Shown here piece after piece: positions 49,324 to 57,952 of a DNA stretch of 64,000 bases. The notes beneath the pieces were generated by a model that made no database searches, was not told the origin of the DNA, and saw nothing but the letters and a program-made list of their open reading frames with translations. The DNA is from Microbacterium forte (GTDB lineage: Bacteria; Actinomycetota; Actinomycetes; Actinomycetales; Microbacteriaceae). The first letter of the stretch is position 1; each line of letters starts with the position of its first letter. The position numbers and the translations under genes were made by a program. The stretch is taken from contig NZ_CP116871.1 of the NCBI RefSeq assembly GCF_031885415.1, positions 2,108,001 to 2,172,000 on the forward strand. The letters run 5' to 3'.

Positions 49324-50100
49324 GTGCACATCACCGACTTCTCCCTCGACCACTTCTCCCTCCGGGGCAAGCGGGCGATCGTCACCGGGGGCAACACCGG
49401 TCTCGGCCAGGCGTTCACCCTCGCTCTCGCCAAAGCGGGTGCCGACATGTTCGTTCCGACGCTGTTCGACGACGGCGGCGAGACCGCAGCTCTCCTCGCC
49501 GAGGCGGGTGTCGGCTACCGGGAACTCCGCGTCGACATCACGGCGGAGGGCGCACCCGCGCGCGTGATCGACGCATGCGTCGAGGCGTTCGGGGGCGTGG
49601 ACGTTCTGGTCAACTCGGCCGGGATCAGCCGCATCGCCGACGTCACCGAGTTCGGGCGCGTGCAGTGGGACCCCATGGTCGCGGTGAACCTCACCGCCGC
49701 GTTCGAAATGTCGCACGAGGCCGCGAAGCGGATGATCCCGCAGGGCTCGGGCAAGATCATCAACATCGCCTCGCTGTTCTCGTTCCTCGGGGGACTCGGA
49801 TCTCCCGCGTACGCCGCGACCAAGCACGGCATCGCCGGGCTCACGAAGGCGTACGCCGACGAGCTCGGCGGACACGGCATCCAGGTCAACGCGATCGCCC
49901 CGGGATACTTCGCCACCCCGATTACCTCCGAGACGCGTGGGGACGCGGAGGCGAACCGGCGCATCGTCGACCACACGCCGGCGGGGAGGTGGGGGGACGT
50001 CGCCGATCTCATGGGCGCGACCGTCTTCCTCGCGAGCCCCGCCTCCGACTTCGTCAACGGGCACGTGCTGTCCGTCGACGGCGGTTACCTGGTGCGCTGA
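49324..50100 (+). CDS. Short-chain dehydrogenase/reductase
   Basis: A 258-residue classical SDR: TGGNTGLGQA nucleotide motif, NSAG, and the catalytic S-Y-K set (NIASLFSFLGGLGSPAYAATKHG). It most resembles the KduD/gluconate dehydrogenase group that oxidises sugar acids and polyols. GTG 49324 gives the standard N-terminus (ITDFSLDHFSLRGKRAIVTGG). Confidence 0.9.
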   Translation: MHITDFSLDHFSLRGKRAIVTGGNTGLGQAFTLALAKAGADMFVPTLFDDGGETAALLAEAGVGYRELRVDITAEGAPARVIDACVEAFGGVDVLVNSAGISRIADVTEFGRVQWDPMVAVNLTAAFEMSHEAAKRMIPQGSGKIINIASLFSFLGGLGSPAYAATKHGIAGLTKAYADELGGHGIQVNAIAPGYFATPITSETRGDAEANRRIVDHTPAGRWGDVADLMGATVFLASPASDFVNGHVLSVDGGYLVR

Positions 50101-50142
50101 CCGCGGCGCCCCCACACCCTCAACGAACAGGACACCTTCCCC

Positions 50143-51642
50143 ATGGTCACTTCACGATCCGCTCTCTCACGTGAGGAGATCGTCACCCGACTGCAGGAGA
50201 TCCTCGGCACCGACCAGGTCGAGACCGAGGCGCAGGCGCTGCGCGAGGCGAGCGTCGACCGCTTCAAGAAGTACACATCCGTGCACGGCATCTTCGACGG
50301 TCCGATCCCCTCCGCGATCGCCTACGCGCGGTCCACCGCCGACGTGTCGGCGATCCTCGCGTTCGCGGACGAGAACCTCGTCAACGTCGTGCCCCGCACC
50401 GGCCGCACCGCGACCGAGGGCGGACTCGAGACGATCGTCGAGGATTCGATCGTGCTCGACGGCTCGCGAATGGACGCGATCCTCGACATCGACCCCGTCG
50501 ACATGATGGTCACGGCCCAGTGCGGCGTTCCGCTGCAGCTGCTCGAAGACACCCTTCGGGCGCAGGGCCTCACGACGGGGCACTCACCGCAGTCGAAGCC
50601 GCTCGCGCAGATGGGTGGACTGGTCGCGACCCGGTCCATCGGCCAGTTCTCCACGCTGTACGGCGGGATCGAGGACATGGTGATCGGGCTCGAAGCCGTG
50701 CTGCCCGACGGCGAGGTCGTACGCATCAAGAACGTGCCGCGACGCGCCGCCGGACCCGACATCCGCCACATCATGATCGGCAACGAGGGCGCGCTTGCCG
50801 TCATCACCGAGGTCACCGTCAAGGTGTTCACCTACCAGCCGGAGAACAATCGTTTCCTCGGGTACCTCGTCGACTCGCTCCCGGCGGGCGTGGCAGGTCT
50901 CCGCGAGATCATCGTCGCCGGCTACCGCCCGTCGGTGGCACGCGCGTACTCCGAGGAGGACGCCGCGCAGCACTTCTCGCACTTCGCCGACGGCAAGGCC
51001 GTGGTCGTGGTCGTCGCCGAAGGACCGAAGGGCGTGGCCGACGCCACAGCCGCCGGCGTCGAGGAAATCTTCGCCAGCATCCCGCACGAGAAGGTCGACC
51101 CCGCACTGATCGAGAACTGGTTCGACAACCTCAATTGGGGGCAGGACAAGATCGACGCCGAGAAGCGCGAGATGCTCGAGAAGGCGCGCCTCGGCTACAC
51201 GACCGAGGTATCGATCGACTGGTCAGGCGTCGAGGAACTGTTCGAGTCCGTCATGCGCCGCGCACGCACCGAGTTCCCGCGCGCGGCGGACCTGCGGATG
51301 CTCGGCGCGCACTCCTCGCACAGCTACCAGACCGGCACCAACTTGTACTTCGTCTACGACTACGACATCGCCTGCGAGCCGCGCGAAGAGATCACCGAGT
51401 ACCACGAGCCCCTCAACGCGATCGTCGTGGAGGAGGCACTGCGCCTCGGCGGCTCCATGGTGCACCACCACGGCATCGGCAAGTACCGCACGCCGTGGAC
51501 ACATGAGGAGCACGGCAGCGCCTACCGGCTGCTGCGCACCCTCAAGGACGGGCTCGACCCGCGCGGGATCATGAACCGCGGGACCATCTATCCCCTGGAC
51601 GACGTCGCCACGCCCGAGGCCGAGATGGCGACGCGGGCGTGA
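50143..51642 (+). CDS. FAD-linked oxidase (FAD-binding type 4)
   Basis: A 499-residue flavoenzyme with the PCMH-type FAD domain (VVPRTGRTATEGG, HSPQSKPLAQMGGLVATRSIGQFST, IGNEGALAVITEVTV) and a C-terminal cap containing SMVHHHGIGKYR. The HHHGIGK motif is that of the alkyldihydroxyacetonephosphate synthase and glycolate/lactate oxidase-like branch. It probably oxidises a hydroxyacid or polyol, or cleaves an ether. It overlaps the kinase gene by 4 bases. Confidence 0.85.
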   Translation: MVTSRSALSREEIVTRLQEILGTDQVETEAQALREASVDRFKKYTSVHGIFDGPIPSAIAYARSTADVSAILAFADENLVNVVPRTGRTATEGGLETIVEDSIVLDGSRMDAILDIDPVDMMVTAQCGVPLQLLEDTLRAQGLTTGHSPQSKPLAQMGGLVATRSIGQFSTLYGGIEDMVIGLEAVLPDGEVVRIKNVPRRAAGPDIRHIMIGNEGALAVITEVTVKVFTYQPENNRFLGYLVDSLPAGVAGLREIIVAGYRPSVARAYSEEDAAQHFSHFADGKAVVVVVAEGPKGVADATAAGVEEIFASIPHEKVDPALIENWFDNLNWGQDKIDAEKREMLEKARLGYTTEVSIDWSGVEELFESVMRRARTEFPRAADLRMLGAHSSHSYQTGTNLYFVYDYDIACEPREEITEYHEPLNAIVVEEALRLGGSMVHHHGIGKYRTPWTHEEHGSAYRLLRTLKDGLDPRGIMNRGTIYPLDDVATPEAEMATRA

Positions 51643-53039
51643 GCGCGTCGGCGGCGGGGTACGTCGTCGCGATCGACAACGGCTCGCAGAGCACGAAGGT
51701 CCTGATCGTCGACGGCGACGGGACCGTGCACGCGAGCGCCCGTGTCGCGCTGCGGCCGTATTCGTCGCCCGCGCCGGGTCGATGGGAGCATCCGGACGAC
51801 GACCTGTGGGACTCGATCGTCGCCGCGACGCGCGCCGCGGTCGCCGACTTCGCGGGGGATCCGGCCGAGATCCGCGGCATCGGCCTGTGCACGATCCGCT
51901 TCTGCCGGGCCGTGCTGCGCGCTGACGGATCGCTCGCCCAGCCGGTCATGAGCTGGATGGACGAGCGTCTGCCGCGCGCGTACGAGCGTGAAACCGACGA
52001 GGCGGTGTACGTCACAACTTCGTCGGGGTACATCACTCACAAGCTCACCGGAGAGCGCCAGGATGCCGCGGGCAACGTACAGGGCAGCTGGCCTATCGAC
52101 ACTGCACACTGGGCCTGGAGCATGGATGCCGCCGAGTATGAGCGTGTGGGTCTGGGACGGGAGATGTTGTTCGACCTGGTCGCTCCAGGCGAGGCACTCG
52201 GCACTCTCGCCTCCGAGGTAGCACTGCTGCTCGGTCTGCCCGCGGGAATCCCCGTGATCGCGACGTCGAACGACAAGGCCGTCGAAGCCCTGGGTGCAGG
52301 GCTCCAGGACGAGGGGGACGCATTGTTGTCCCTGGGCACGTACGTCGCGACCATGACGCCAGGGGATCGTCCGCTGCCACCGCATCCAGACGTGTGGACG
52401 AACTTCTCGTCACAGCCCGGCGGATACCTCTACGAAAGCGCCGGAGTGCGACGCGGCATGTGGACGGTCAGCTGGTTCCGCGACGTCGTATCCGGGTCCA
52501 TCGAGGCAACGTCGGAAGATGACCTCAACCGCGGTGCCGACAACGTCCCGGCTGGCGCGGGCGGCCTCGTCGCTGCTCTGGACTGGCTCGCGCCCGCGGA
52601 TGAGCCGTGGCGGCGCGGGGCGCTGGTCGGCTTCGACGGCACGCAGGGACGGTTCCACATCTATCGGGCGATCCTCGAGGCGCTCGCGATCGAGACCGAG
52701 AGCGCTGACGCCCGTGCGCGCCGCGCGCTCGGGCGAGACCGTCGTTCCCTCATCGTCACCGGCGGTGGAAGCGAATCGGATCTCATGCTGCGCATCCTGG
52801 CTGCCGTATATGGGGTACCCGTGCGCACACCCCGTGTACGTGACGCAGCTGGTATGGGGGCAGCGATCTGCGCGGCCGTCGGGACGGGGCTGCACCCCAC
52901 CTGGGCTGACGCCATCACTGCCATGGTGGGGACAGGACAAGAAATTCAGCCCGACCTCGAACTCGTCAGCGCGTACGGGGAAGTCCGTCAGACGTACAGA
53001 CGAGTGATTCCCCGCGTGCGGACGCTGTTCTCCCCATAA
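51639..53039 (+). CDS. FGGY-family carbohydrate kinase
   Basis: A 466-residue kinase: N-terminal AIDNGSQSTKVLIVDGDG phosphate loop, SWMDER, the central ATSNDKAVEALGAGL and the C-terminal LIVTGGGSESDLMLRILAAVYG. The FGGY family phosphorylates sugars and polyols (xylulose, glycerol, erythritol). With the SDR and FAD oxidase it implies breakdown of a polyol-like compound. The last gene of the operon; a terminator follows. Confidence 0.9.
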   Translation: MSASAAGYVVAIDNGSQSTKVLIVDGDGTVHASARVALRPYSSPAPGRWEHPDDDLWDSIVAATRAAVADFAGDPAEIRGIGLCTIRFCRAVLRADGSLAQPVMSWMDERLPRAYERETDEAVYVTTSSGYITHKLTGERQDAAGNVQGSWPIDTAHWAWSMDAAEYERVGLGREMLFDLVAPGEALGTLASEVALLLGLPAGIPVIATSNDKAVEALGAGLQDEGDALLSLGTYVATMTPGDRPLPPHPDVWTNFSSQPGGYLYESAGVRRGMWTVSWFRDVVSGSIEATSEDDLNRGADNVPAGAGGLVAALDWLAPADEPWRRGALVGFDGTQGRFHIYRAILEALAIETESADARARRALGRDRRSLIVTGGGSESDLMLRILAAVYGVPVRTPRVRDAAGMGAAICAAVGTGLHPTWADAITAMVGTGQEIQPDLELVSAYGEVRQTYRRVIPRVRTLFSP

Positions 53040-53072
53040 GCCACTCACGGCAGATGTCCCGCGATACATGCA

Positions 53073-53109
53073 GAAGGGGAGCTCGCCCGAGGTGGAAGAG
53101 CTCCCCTTC
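53073..53109. terminator. Terminator between converging operons
   Basis: A perfect 12-base stem GAAGGGGAGCTC / GAGCTCCCCTTC around a 13-base loop lies between the kinase stop and the convergent small minus-strand gene. Confidence 0.8.
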
Positions 53110-53135
53110 GCGGGGCCGAGGTTCGACGTCCAGGT

Positions 53136-53294
53136 CTACTTGGAGCCGTATCCAACTGGGTTGCCCAGGGAGGGCGTGCGCGGCGTGCATGCACAGTCGG
53201 ACAGATCCAGCTCGAGCTGGATGGTGACGGCGAGCGGGGTGCCGTCGCGGGGGTCTTCGATCGTGACGTTCTTCTCGATCAGCTGGTTGGCCAT
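53136..53294 (-). CDS. 52-residue CxC peptide of unknown function
   Basis: A short protein starting MANQLIEKNVTIEDPRDG, then a hydrophobic-polar strand (PLAVTIQLELDLSDCAC) with two cysteines, and a Pro/Gly/Ser-rich tail ending VGYGSK. ATG 53294 has AAGGAG just upstream, and the gene is followed by a clean terminator, so it looks real. It lies 61 bases after the flavoprotein gene in the same direction. It could be a small arsenic- or metal-binding peptide or the precursor of a modified peptide; neither is shown. Confidence 0.55.
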   Translation of the reverse strand: MANQLIEKNVTIEDPRDGTPLAVTIQLELDLSDCACTPRTPSLGNPVGYGSK

Positions 53295-53355
53295 GTGAGT
53301 ACTCCTTGGGTTGATTGCGCCCCGCGGGGCGCTGGGTGGTGGTTCGAGCGGCCGG

Positions 53356-54660
53356 TCAGCCGACGGCGACGCGGGTGGGCTCGAGCTGGATGACGGGCGC
53401 TGCGCAGCAGCTGCTGCCGGCCCCGTCGAAGTCTCCGGATCCGCCGCAGACGCCGGTGTCGGGAAGGACGAGCTCATTGCGCTCGGCGCCTGCATGGTCG
53501 CCCGCGAGGTGGGCGGCGACGCTGCGAACCTGCTCGAACCCGGTGAGAGCGAGGAAGGTGGGGGCGCGCCCGTAGCTTTTCGCGCCGACGATGAAGAAGT
53601 CCGGCTCGGGCTGGGTGAGGTCGCGGGCCCCGGTGGCGCCGATCGATCCGCAGGAGTGGACGTTCGGATTGATCTCTTCCGCGATCCCGGCGACCGCCTC
53701 CAAGGACGCATCCAGGTCGATGCGCATCTCCGACAGGATGCTCACATCGGGGCGGAATCCGGTCAGCGCGAACACGCGGGACACCCCGTCGACCTCCTTG
53801 CCGTTCTCCGCGACGATGCGCAGCCCCGCCGCCTCGTCGTGGAACTCGGCGACGCGGAAGCCCGTCACCACCTCGACAACACCGGCTTCGATCACCTTGC
53901 GCGCTCGGGTGCCCAGAGCTGCACGCTCGGGCAGTTCATCGCCCGCTCCACCACCCAAGACGTTGCCCGTCGTACCGCGACGCAGCAGCCACGTCACCCG
54001 GGTGCCTGGGGTTCTGCGCGCCAGCTCGCTCAGCCGGAGGACGGCATGCACTGCGGAGTGCCCGGCACCGATCACGACCAGGTGCTGCCCCGCACACGCG
54101 GAGACATCCTCCGGGATGCGGTACGAGATCCGTGAGGCCGCGACCGCGGCCCGCTCGCCGAGCGCGGGCAGCCCGTCCGCCCCGGCAGGGTTCGGGAGCG
54201 TCCATGTGCCGCTGGCGTCGATGACGGCGCGCGCGGAGATCCGCCCTTCTGCCCCCTGCGTGTCCCGGGTATGCACGATGAACGGCTGCCCCTTACGGCC
54301 GCTGTCGACCATCAGATCCCGGCCCTTGCGGGCGACACCGGTGACGGTCGTCGAGTAGACGACGCGGTCACCGAAGACGCGGGCGAGCGGGTCCAGGTAG
54401 CCGGCGACCCATTCGGCTCCCGTGGGGTAGCCCGAGTGCGGTGCGGTCCACCCGGTCGGCTCCAGCAGACGCCGGGCGGCCGTGTCGGTGAGTTCCGGCC
54501 AGCTGGAGAACAGGCGCACATGCCCCCACTCGGACACCGCAGCAGCTGGCTCATCGCCTCGCTCAACGACCGTCACGGCGATGCCACGCTCCGTCAGGTG
54601 GGCGGCCGCAGCAAGCCCTTGGGGGCCGGCGCCGATGACTACGACGGGAAGCTCGTTCAT
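53356..54660 (-). CDS. FAD/NAD(P)-dependent oxidoreductase (ArsO-like) with Cys-pair tail
   Basis: A 434-residue flavoprotein: FAD motif VVIGAGPQGLAAAAHL at residue 8, WGHVRLFSSWPELTD, NAD(P) motif LVVIGAGHSAVHAVLRL, and FALTGFRPDV. It is close to the flavin monooxygenase-like proteins of actinobacterial arsenic islands (ArsO group). An unusual C-terminal tail contains VCGGSG and SSCCAAP, with vicinal cysteines able to bind As(III). ATG 54660 is preferred over the adjacent GTG 54663 because of GAGGAG spacing. Divergent from arsR. Confidence 0.75.
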   Translation of the reverse strand: MNELPVVVIGAGPQGLAAAAHLTERGIAVTVVERGDEPAAAVSEWGHVRLFSSWPELTDTAARRLLEPTGWTAPHSGYPTGAEWVAGYLDPLARVFGDRVVYSTTVTGVARKGRDLMVDSGRKGQPFIVHTRDTQGAEGRISARAVIDASGTWTLPNPAGADGLPALGERAAVAASRISYRIPEDVSACAGQHLVVIGAGHSAVHAVLRLSELARRTPGTRVTWLLRRGTTGNVLGGGAGDELPERAALGTRARKVIEAGVVEVVTGFRVAEFHDEAAGLRIVAENGKEVDGVSRVFALTGFRPDVSILSEMRIDLDASLEAVAGIAEEINPNVHSCGSIGATGARDLTQPEPDFFIVGAKSYGRAPTFLALTGFEQVRSVAAHLAGDHAGAERNELVLPDTGVCGGSGDFDGAGSSCCAAPVIQLEPTRVAVG

Positions 54661-54670
54661 CACATCTCCT

Positions 54671-54743
54671 CAAATCGAAAAACTTCAATATGAATAGCCT
54701 GCTCCTCCTATCGAAGTTTGTCAATGCGTGCGATACTGGTGTC
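54671..54743. promoter_or_regulatory. Divergent promoter region with ArsR-like dyads
   Basis: TTCA-ATA-TGAA at 54684-54694 and an AAACTTC (54680-54686) / GAAGTTT (54713-54719) inverted pair lie between the flavoprotein and arsR genes. GATACT at 54732-54737 is a possible -10 for arsR, giving a nearly leaderless transcript. Confidence 0.45.
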
Positions 54744-55088
54744 ATGAGTCTTCCTGCCACCCTCGACACCTCGAAGTCCTGCTGCGCCCCTCGGGTGACA
54801 GCAGCGATCACGGTCGAGGACGCGGAGCGCGTCGCACGGGTGTTCAAAGCGCTCGGGGATCCGACACGGGTGCGCCTGTTGTCGCTGATTGCCGCCGGTG
54901 ACGGTGGGGAGGCGTGCATCTGCGACCTCACCGCGCCGGTCGGACTGTCGCAGGGCACGGTGTCGCACCACATGAAGTTGCTCGCCGACGCGGGGCTTGT
55001 CACCCGCGAGCAGCGAGGGAAGTGGGCATACTTCGCGATCACCGACGGGGCGCTGGACGCCGCCGCGGACACCCTGCGTTCGGTGTGA
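54744..55088 (+). CDS. arsR: Arsenic-sensing ArsR repressor
   Basis: A 114-residue winged-helix repressor: helix FKALGDPTRVRLLSLIA, arsenite site CICDL (GGEACICDL, near residue 57) and recognition helix LSQGTVSHHMKLLADAG. An extra CC pair near residue 12 (KSCCAPR) may add a third arsenite ligand. ATG 54744 is chosen; in-frame starts upstream lie in the operator. It overlaps the MFS gene by 4 bases (GTGA). Confidence 0.92.
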   Translation: MSLPATLDTSKSCCAPRVTAAITVEDAERVARVFKALGDPTRVRLLSLIAAGDGGEACICDLTAPVGLSQGTVSHHMKLLADAGLVTREQRGKWAYFAITDGALDAAADTLRSV

Positions 55089-56257
55089 CGGCCCGGGCCC
55101 CGGGCTCCCGGTTCGGGGGGCGGCTTGTCGCGCTGTCGCTGGGGCAGGTCATCAGCTGGGGGGTTCTGTTCTATGCGTTGATCGTCGCCTCGCCCGCGAT
55201 CGCGGACGCGACAGGGTGGCCCGTGGCGCTGGTGACGTTGTCGTTCTCGGGTGGACTCGCTGCGTCGGCGATCGCGGGCGTCGTTGTCGGGCGCTGGCTC
55301 GACGAGCGTGGGCCTCGGATGATCATGACCGTGGGAAGCATTGTCGGTGCGGGTGGGCTGGTCATCGTCGCGGCCGCGCCGAATCTTGTCGTGTTCACGG
55401 CGGGGTGGATCGTGGCGGGGACCGCGCAGGCCGCGGTGTTGTACCAGGCCGCGTTCACGGTGATCGCTCGCCGGTATGGAGACCGCCGCCGGGGTGCGAT
55501 GACGATCCTCACCCTCGCGGGAGGATTGGCGTCGACCGTCTTCGCTCCTATCGTCGCCGTGTTGCTGACGGTGATGGATTGGCGGTCGGTGTTTCTTGTC
55601 CTCGCCGTCGTCCTCGTGGTGACGACCACACCGCTGCACTGGTTCTTTCTCGAGTCGTCCTGGCCGCCCGTCGTCCATGATGCGTCGGCCGATCACCATA
55701 CGGTGGCGAGCGTGGTGCGCACGCGGCGCTTCTGGATGCTTGAGGCGTCGATGCTCACCTTGGCGGCGGCGCTGTTCAGCGTCACACTCGCGATCATTCC
55801 TCTGTTCACTGAGAAGGGGATGACGTACGAGGTCGCCGCTTGGGCGCTGGGGCTGCTCGGCGCCGGCCAGGTGATCGGCCGACTGCTGTATGTCGCCATC
55901 CCACACGCCGCCGCACCCTGGGTGGCGTTGGCGGCGACGGCGGGGCTGAGCGTCATCGGGCTTGCTCTGCTCGCGATCGTGCCTGGGCCGCCGTGGCTGC
56001 TCATCAGTATCGGCGTGGGGGTCGGAGCCGTGCGCGGTGCACAGACGCTCGTGCAGGGCTCTGCCGTCGCTGACCGGTGGGGCACGCGGAACTACGGCTC
56101 GATCAATGGTGTCTTCGCCGCACCGATCACGGCGATCGGTGCGGTCGGTCCCGCACTCGGCCCGCTCATCGCGGTGGCGACGGGGTCGTACTCCGCCATG
56201 GCATGGGTTGCTGTCGGGTTCGCCGGGCTTTCACTCATTTTCGCCCGCTTCACCTGA
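55085..56257 (+). CDS. MFS transporter of the ars locus
   Basis: A 390-residue major facilitator with twelve helices. Signature loops include GRWLDERGPRMIM between helices 2 and 3 and FTEKGMTYEVAAWALGLLGAGQVIGR in the second half. It is co-translated with arsR, so it probably exports an arsenical. It lacks the feature set of ArsJ as I know it, and no GAPDH gene is adjacent. The 3' end overlaps the convergent reductase gene by 27 bases. Confidence 0.8.
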   Translation: MTARAPGSRFGGRLVALSLGQVISWGVLFYALIVASPAIADATGWPVALVTLSFSGGLAASAIAGVVVGRWLDERGPRMIMTVGSIVGAGGLVIVAAAPNLVVFTAGWIVAGTAQAAVLYQAAFTVIARRYGDRRRGAMTILTLAGGLASTVFAPIVAVLLTVMDWRSVFLVLAVVLVVTTTPLHWFFLESSWPPVVHDASADHHTVASVVRTRRFWMLEASMLTLAAALFSVTLAIIPLFTEKGMTYEVAAWALGLLGAGQVIGRLLYVAIPHAAAPWVALAATAGLSVIGLALLAIVPGPPWLLISIGVGVGAVRGAQTLVQGSAVADRWGTRNYGSINGVFAAPITAIGAVGPALGPLIAVATGSYSAMAWVAVGFAGLSLIFARFT

Positions 56258-57700
56258 TCTCGCCGCCCGGTCAATGCCGCCCGCCTCCGAGCTGCGAGAC
56301 GCACCGGCGTGGACAGGGGTCGTTGATCCCGCTGCGCGGGTTGACGTGCTCCACGCTTGGGTAGCGATCTGCACCGCATCCCAGGGGGAGCCGAGCGGCG
56401 GGGTATAGGACAGGTCGAGGTCGCTGATCGCGTCTACGGACATGCTGTGGTGCAGTGCTGTCGCGAACGTATCGACGCGCTTGGATATCTCGGCGCTGCG
56501 CGATCCGAGCAGTTGCGCGCCGAGGAGACGCCCCGATTCGAAGTCTCCGGTCACGCGGATGTGGATGGGGGTGGCACCGGGGTAGTAGCGCTTGTGGTCG
56601 TCGGCAGTGACGGTGTGGCTGTGCGGTCGATGCCCCGCGGTTTCGGCTTCGTGATCTCGAAGGCCCGTGCGGGCAGCCACCAGGTCGAACACCTTCACGA
56701 CCTGGGTTCCCAGGCTGCCGTGGAATCGCGCATCGGCGCCGACCGCGTTCGCGCCCGCGACTCGCCCTTGTTTGTGCGCGGTCGTGCCGAGCGGAAGATA
56801 CGTGTCGCCGAGAAGGCGATGACGGGTGATCACACCGTCCCCGCCCGCCCAGATCTGCGGGATCCCTGTCTGCATCCGTTCGTCCACGATGACGGCGCCG
56901 CCGGCTCCGGTTCGTGCCCCGATTCCGGTGAGGAGCTCCACATTGGGGCGCACACCCACCACGACGAGGACCAGCTCGGCGCGACGCACGAACGGGGCAC
57001 CGTCGCGGGTGCCCTGGACCGCGAGGAGCCCGCTGTCGCGGCCGATATCGTGCACCTGCATGCCCGTTTCCACCGTGACGCCGTTGCGGTCGAGCTCGTC
57101 GCGCACGAGCGCTCCGAGTTCCGTGTCGAGGGTGGAGAGCACCTGGGGTCCGCGTTGCAGCTGCGTGACCTGGAGCCCGCGGATGGTGAGCGCTTCGGCC
57201 ATCTCGAGGCCAACGTACCCCGCGCCGATGATGATTGCCGTCGACGGTTGATGCTCATCGAGGTAGTTCTCAAGAGCGAAGGTGTCACCCATCGTGTGGA
57301 GCGTATGCACCCCGTCCGCAGGCCCGAGCCGGTCGGTCCCGTGGATACCCGCCGTCGAGGCGGATGCGCCCGTCCCGACGACGAGCGCATCGTAAGGAAT
57401 GGCGGACTCCGCTCCACCGTTGTTCCGCACGGTGAGTGTGCGGGCATTGACGCTGATGCCCGTCGCGAGCGTGTTGGTGCGCACCTGGAGACCGGCCGCT
57501 TCCAGATCGGCAAGCGTGCGATGTGCGAGCGACTGCCACGGTTGCACCTCCCGCGAGAAGTAGTAAGGGATGCCACAGATCGAGAAGTTCGGGTATGCAT
57601 CGGCAACGACGACCGTCACATCAGCGGATTCGTCCACCTCTCGGGCACGGAGCGCCGCGGAGATTCCTGCGTCACTTCCCCCGATCACGACCAGGTGCAT
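56231..57700 (-). CDS. CoA-disulfide-reductase-like flavoprotein
   Basis: A 489-residue FAD/NAD(P)H enzyme of the NADH oxidase/CoA-disulfide reductase family. FAD motif VVIGGSDAGISAALRARE, redox-active cysteine in PNFSICGIPYYFS near residue 42, NAD motif IIIGAGYVGLEMAEAL, and the C-terminal dimer domain. A roughly 40-residue Ser/Ala-rich tail is extra. In actinobacterial arsenic islands such proteins are common; a thiol- or arsenical-reducing role is inferred. It is divergent from pstS. Confidence 0.85.
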   Translation of the reverse strand: MHLVVIGGSDAGISAALRAREVDESADVTVVVADAYPNFSICGIPYYFSREVQPWQSLAHRTLADLEAAGLQVRTNTLATGISVNARTLTVRNNGGAESAIPYDALVVGTGASASTAGIHGTDRLGPADGVHTLHTMGDTFALENYLDEHQPSTAIIIGAGYVGLEMAEALTIRGLQVTQLQRGPQVLSTLDTELGALVRDELDRNGVTVETGMQVHDIGRDSGLLAVQGTRDGAPFVRRAELVLVVVGVRPNVELLTGIGARTGAGGAVIVDERMQTGIPQIWAGGDGVITRHRLLGDTYLPLGTTAHKQGRVAGANAVGADARFHGSLGTQVVKVFDLVAARTGLRDHEAETAGHRPHSHTVTADDHKRYYPGATPIHIRVTGDFESGRLLGAQLLGSRSAEISKRVDTFATALHHSMSVDAISDLDLSYTPPLGSPWDAVQIATQAWSTSTRAAGSTTPVHAGASRSSEAGGIDRAARSGEAGENE

Positions 57701-57852
57701 GTGAGTCCTTTCTGTCGAGACCTCGCCGCCTGCGAAGCCTCACTGACGCGCGCGACGTCCGCGCACCTGATCATCGCGTCGATCACGGCACGATCCGACA
57801 CCCGGGCGGGAAGATCAACGAACCCTTTCGCCCCCGTTCACCCCGCGTTCAT

Positions 57853-57895
57853 ATAGATAGCCTTCTATAACTACGTCGGATAGACAAGCATCTAT
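57853..57895. promoter_or_regulatory. Twin ATAGA-N6-TCTAT operators upstream of pstS
   Basis: Two perfect dyads, ATAGA-TAGCCT-TCTAT at 57853-57868 and ATAGA-CAAGCA-TCTAT at 57880-57895, are 27 bases apart start to start. The arms and spacer length match and only the spacers differ. The layout equals the ATTGA-N6-TCAAT site of the ars operon. The local AT-rich patch probably also holds the pst promoter. ArsR-type control of pst is inferred. Confidence 0.65.
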
Positions 57896-57952
57896 GTGAA
57901 GCGGCGATTTGACTGCTTCATCCCTCGAATACCTGAGATGAAGGAAGCACAC

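Noticed and set aside
53136..53294. ArsD metallochaperone identity for the 52-residue protein
   Set aside because: ArsD is about 120 residues with several Cys pairs in a thioredoxin-like fold; only one CxC is present here.
55085..56257. Naming the MFS transporter ArsJ
   Set aside because: No GAPDH partner gene and no ArsJ-like N-terminus; kept as a general MFS transporter.
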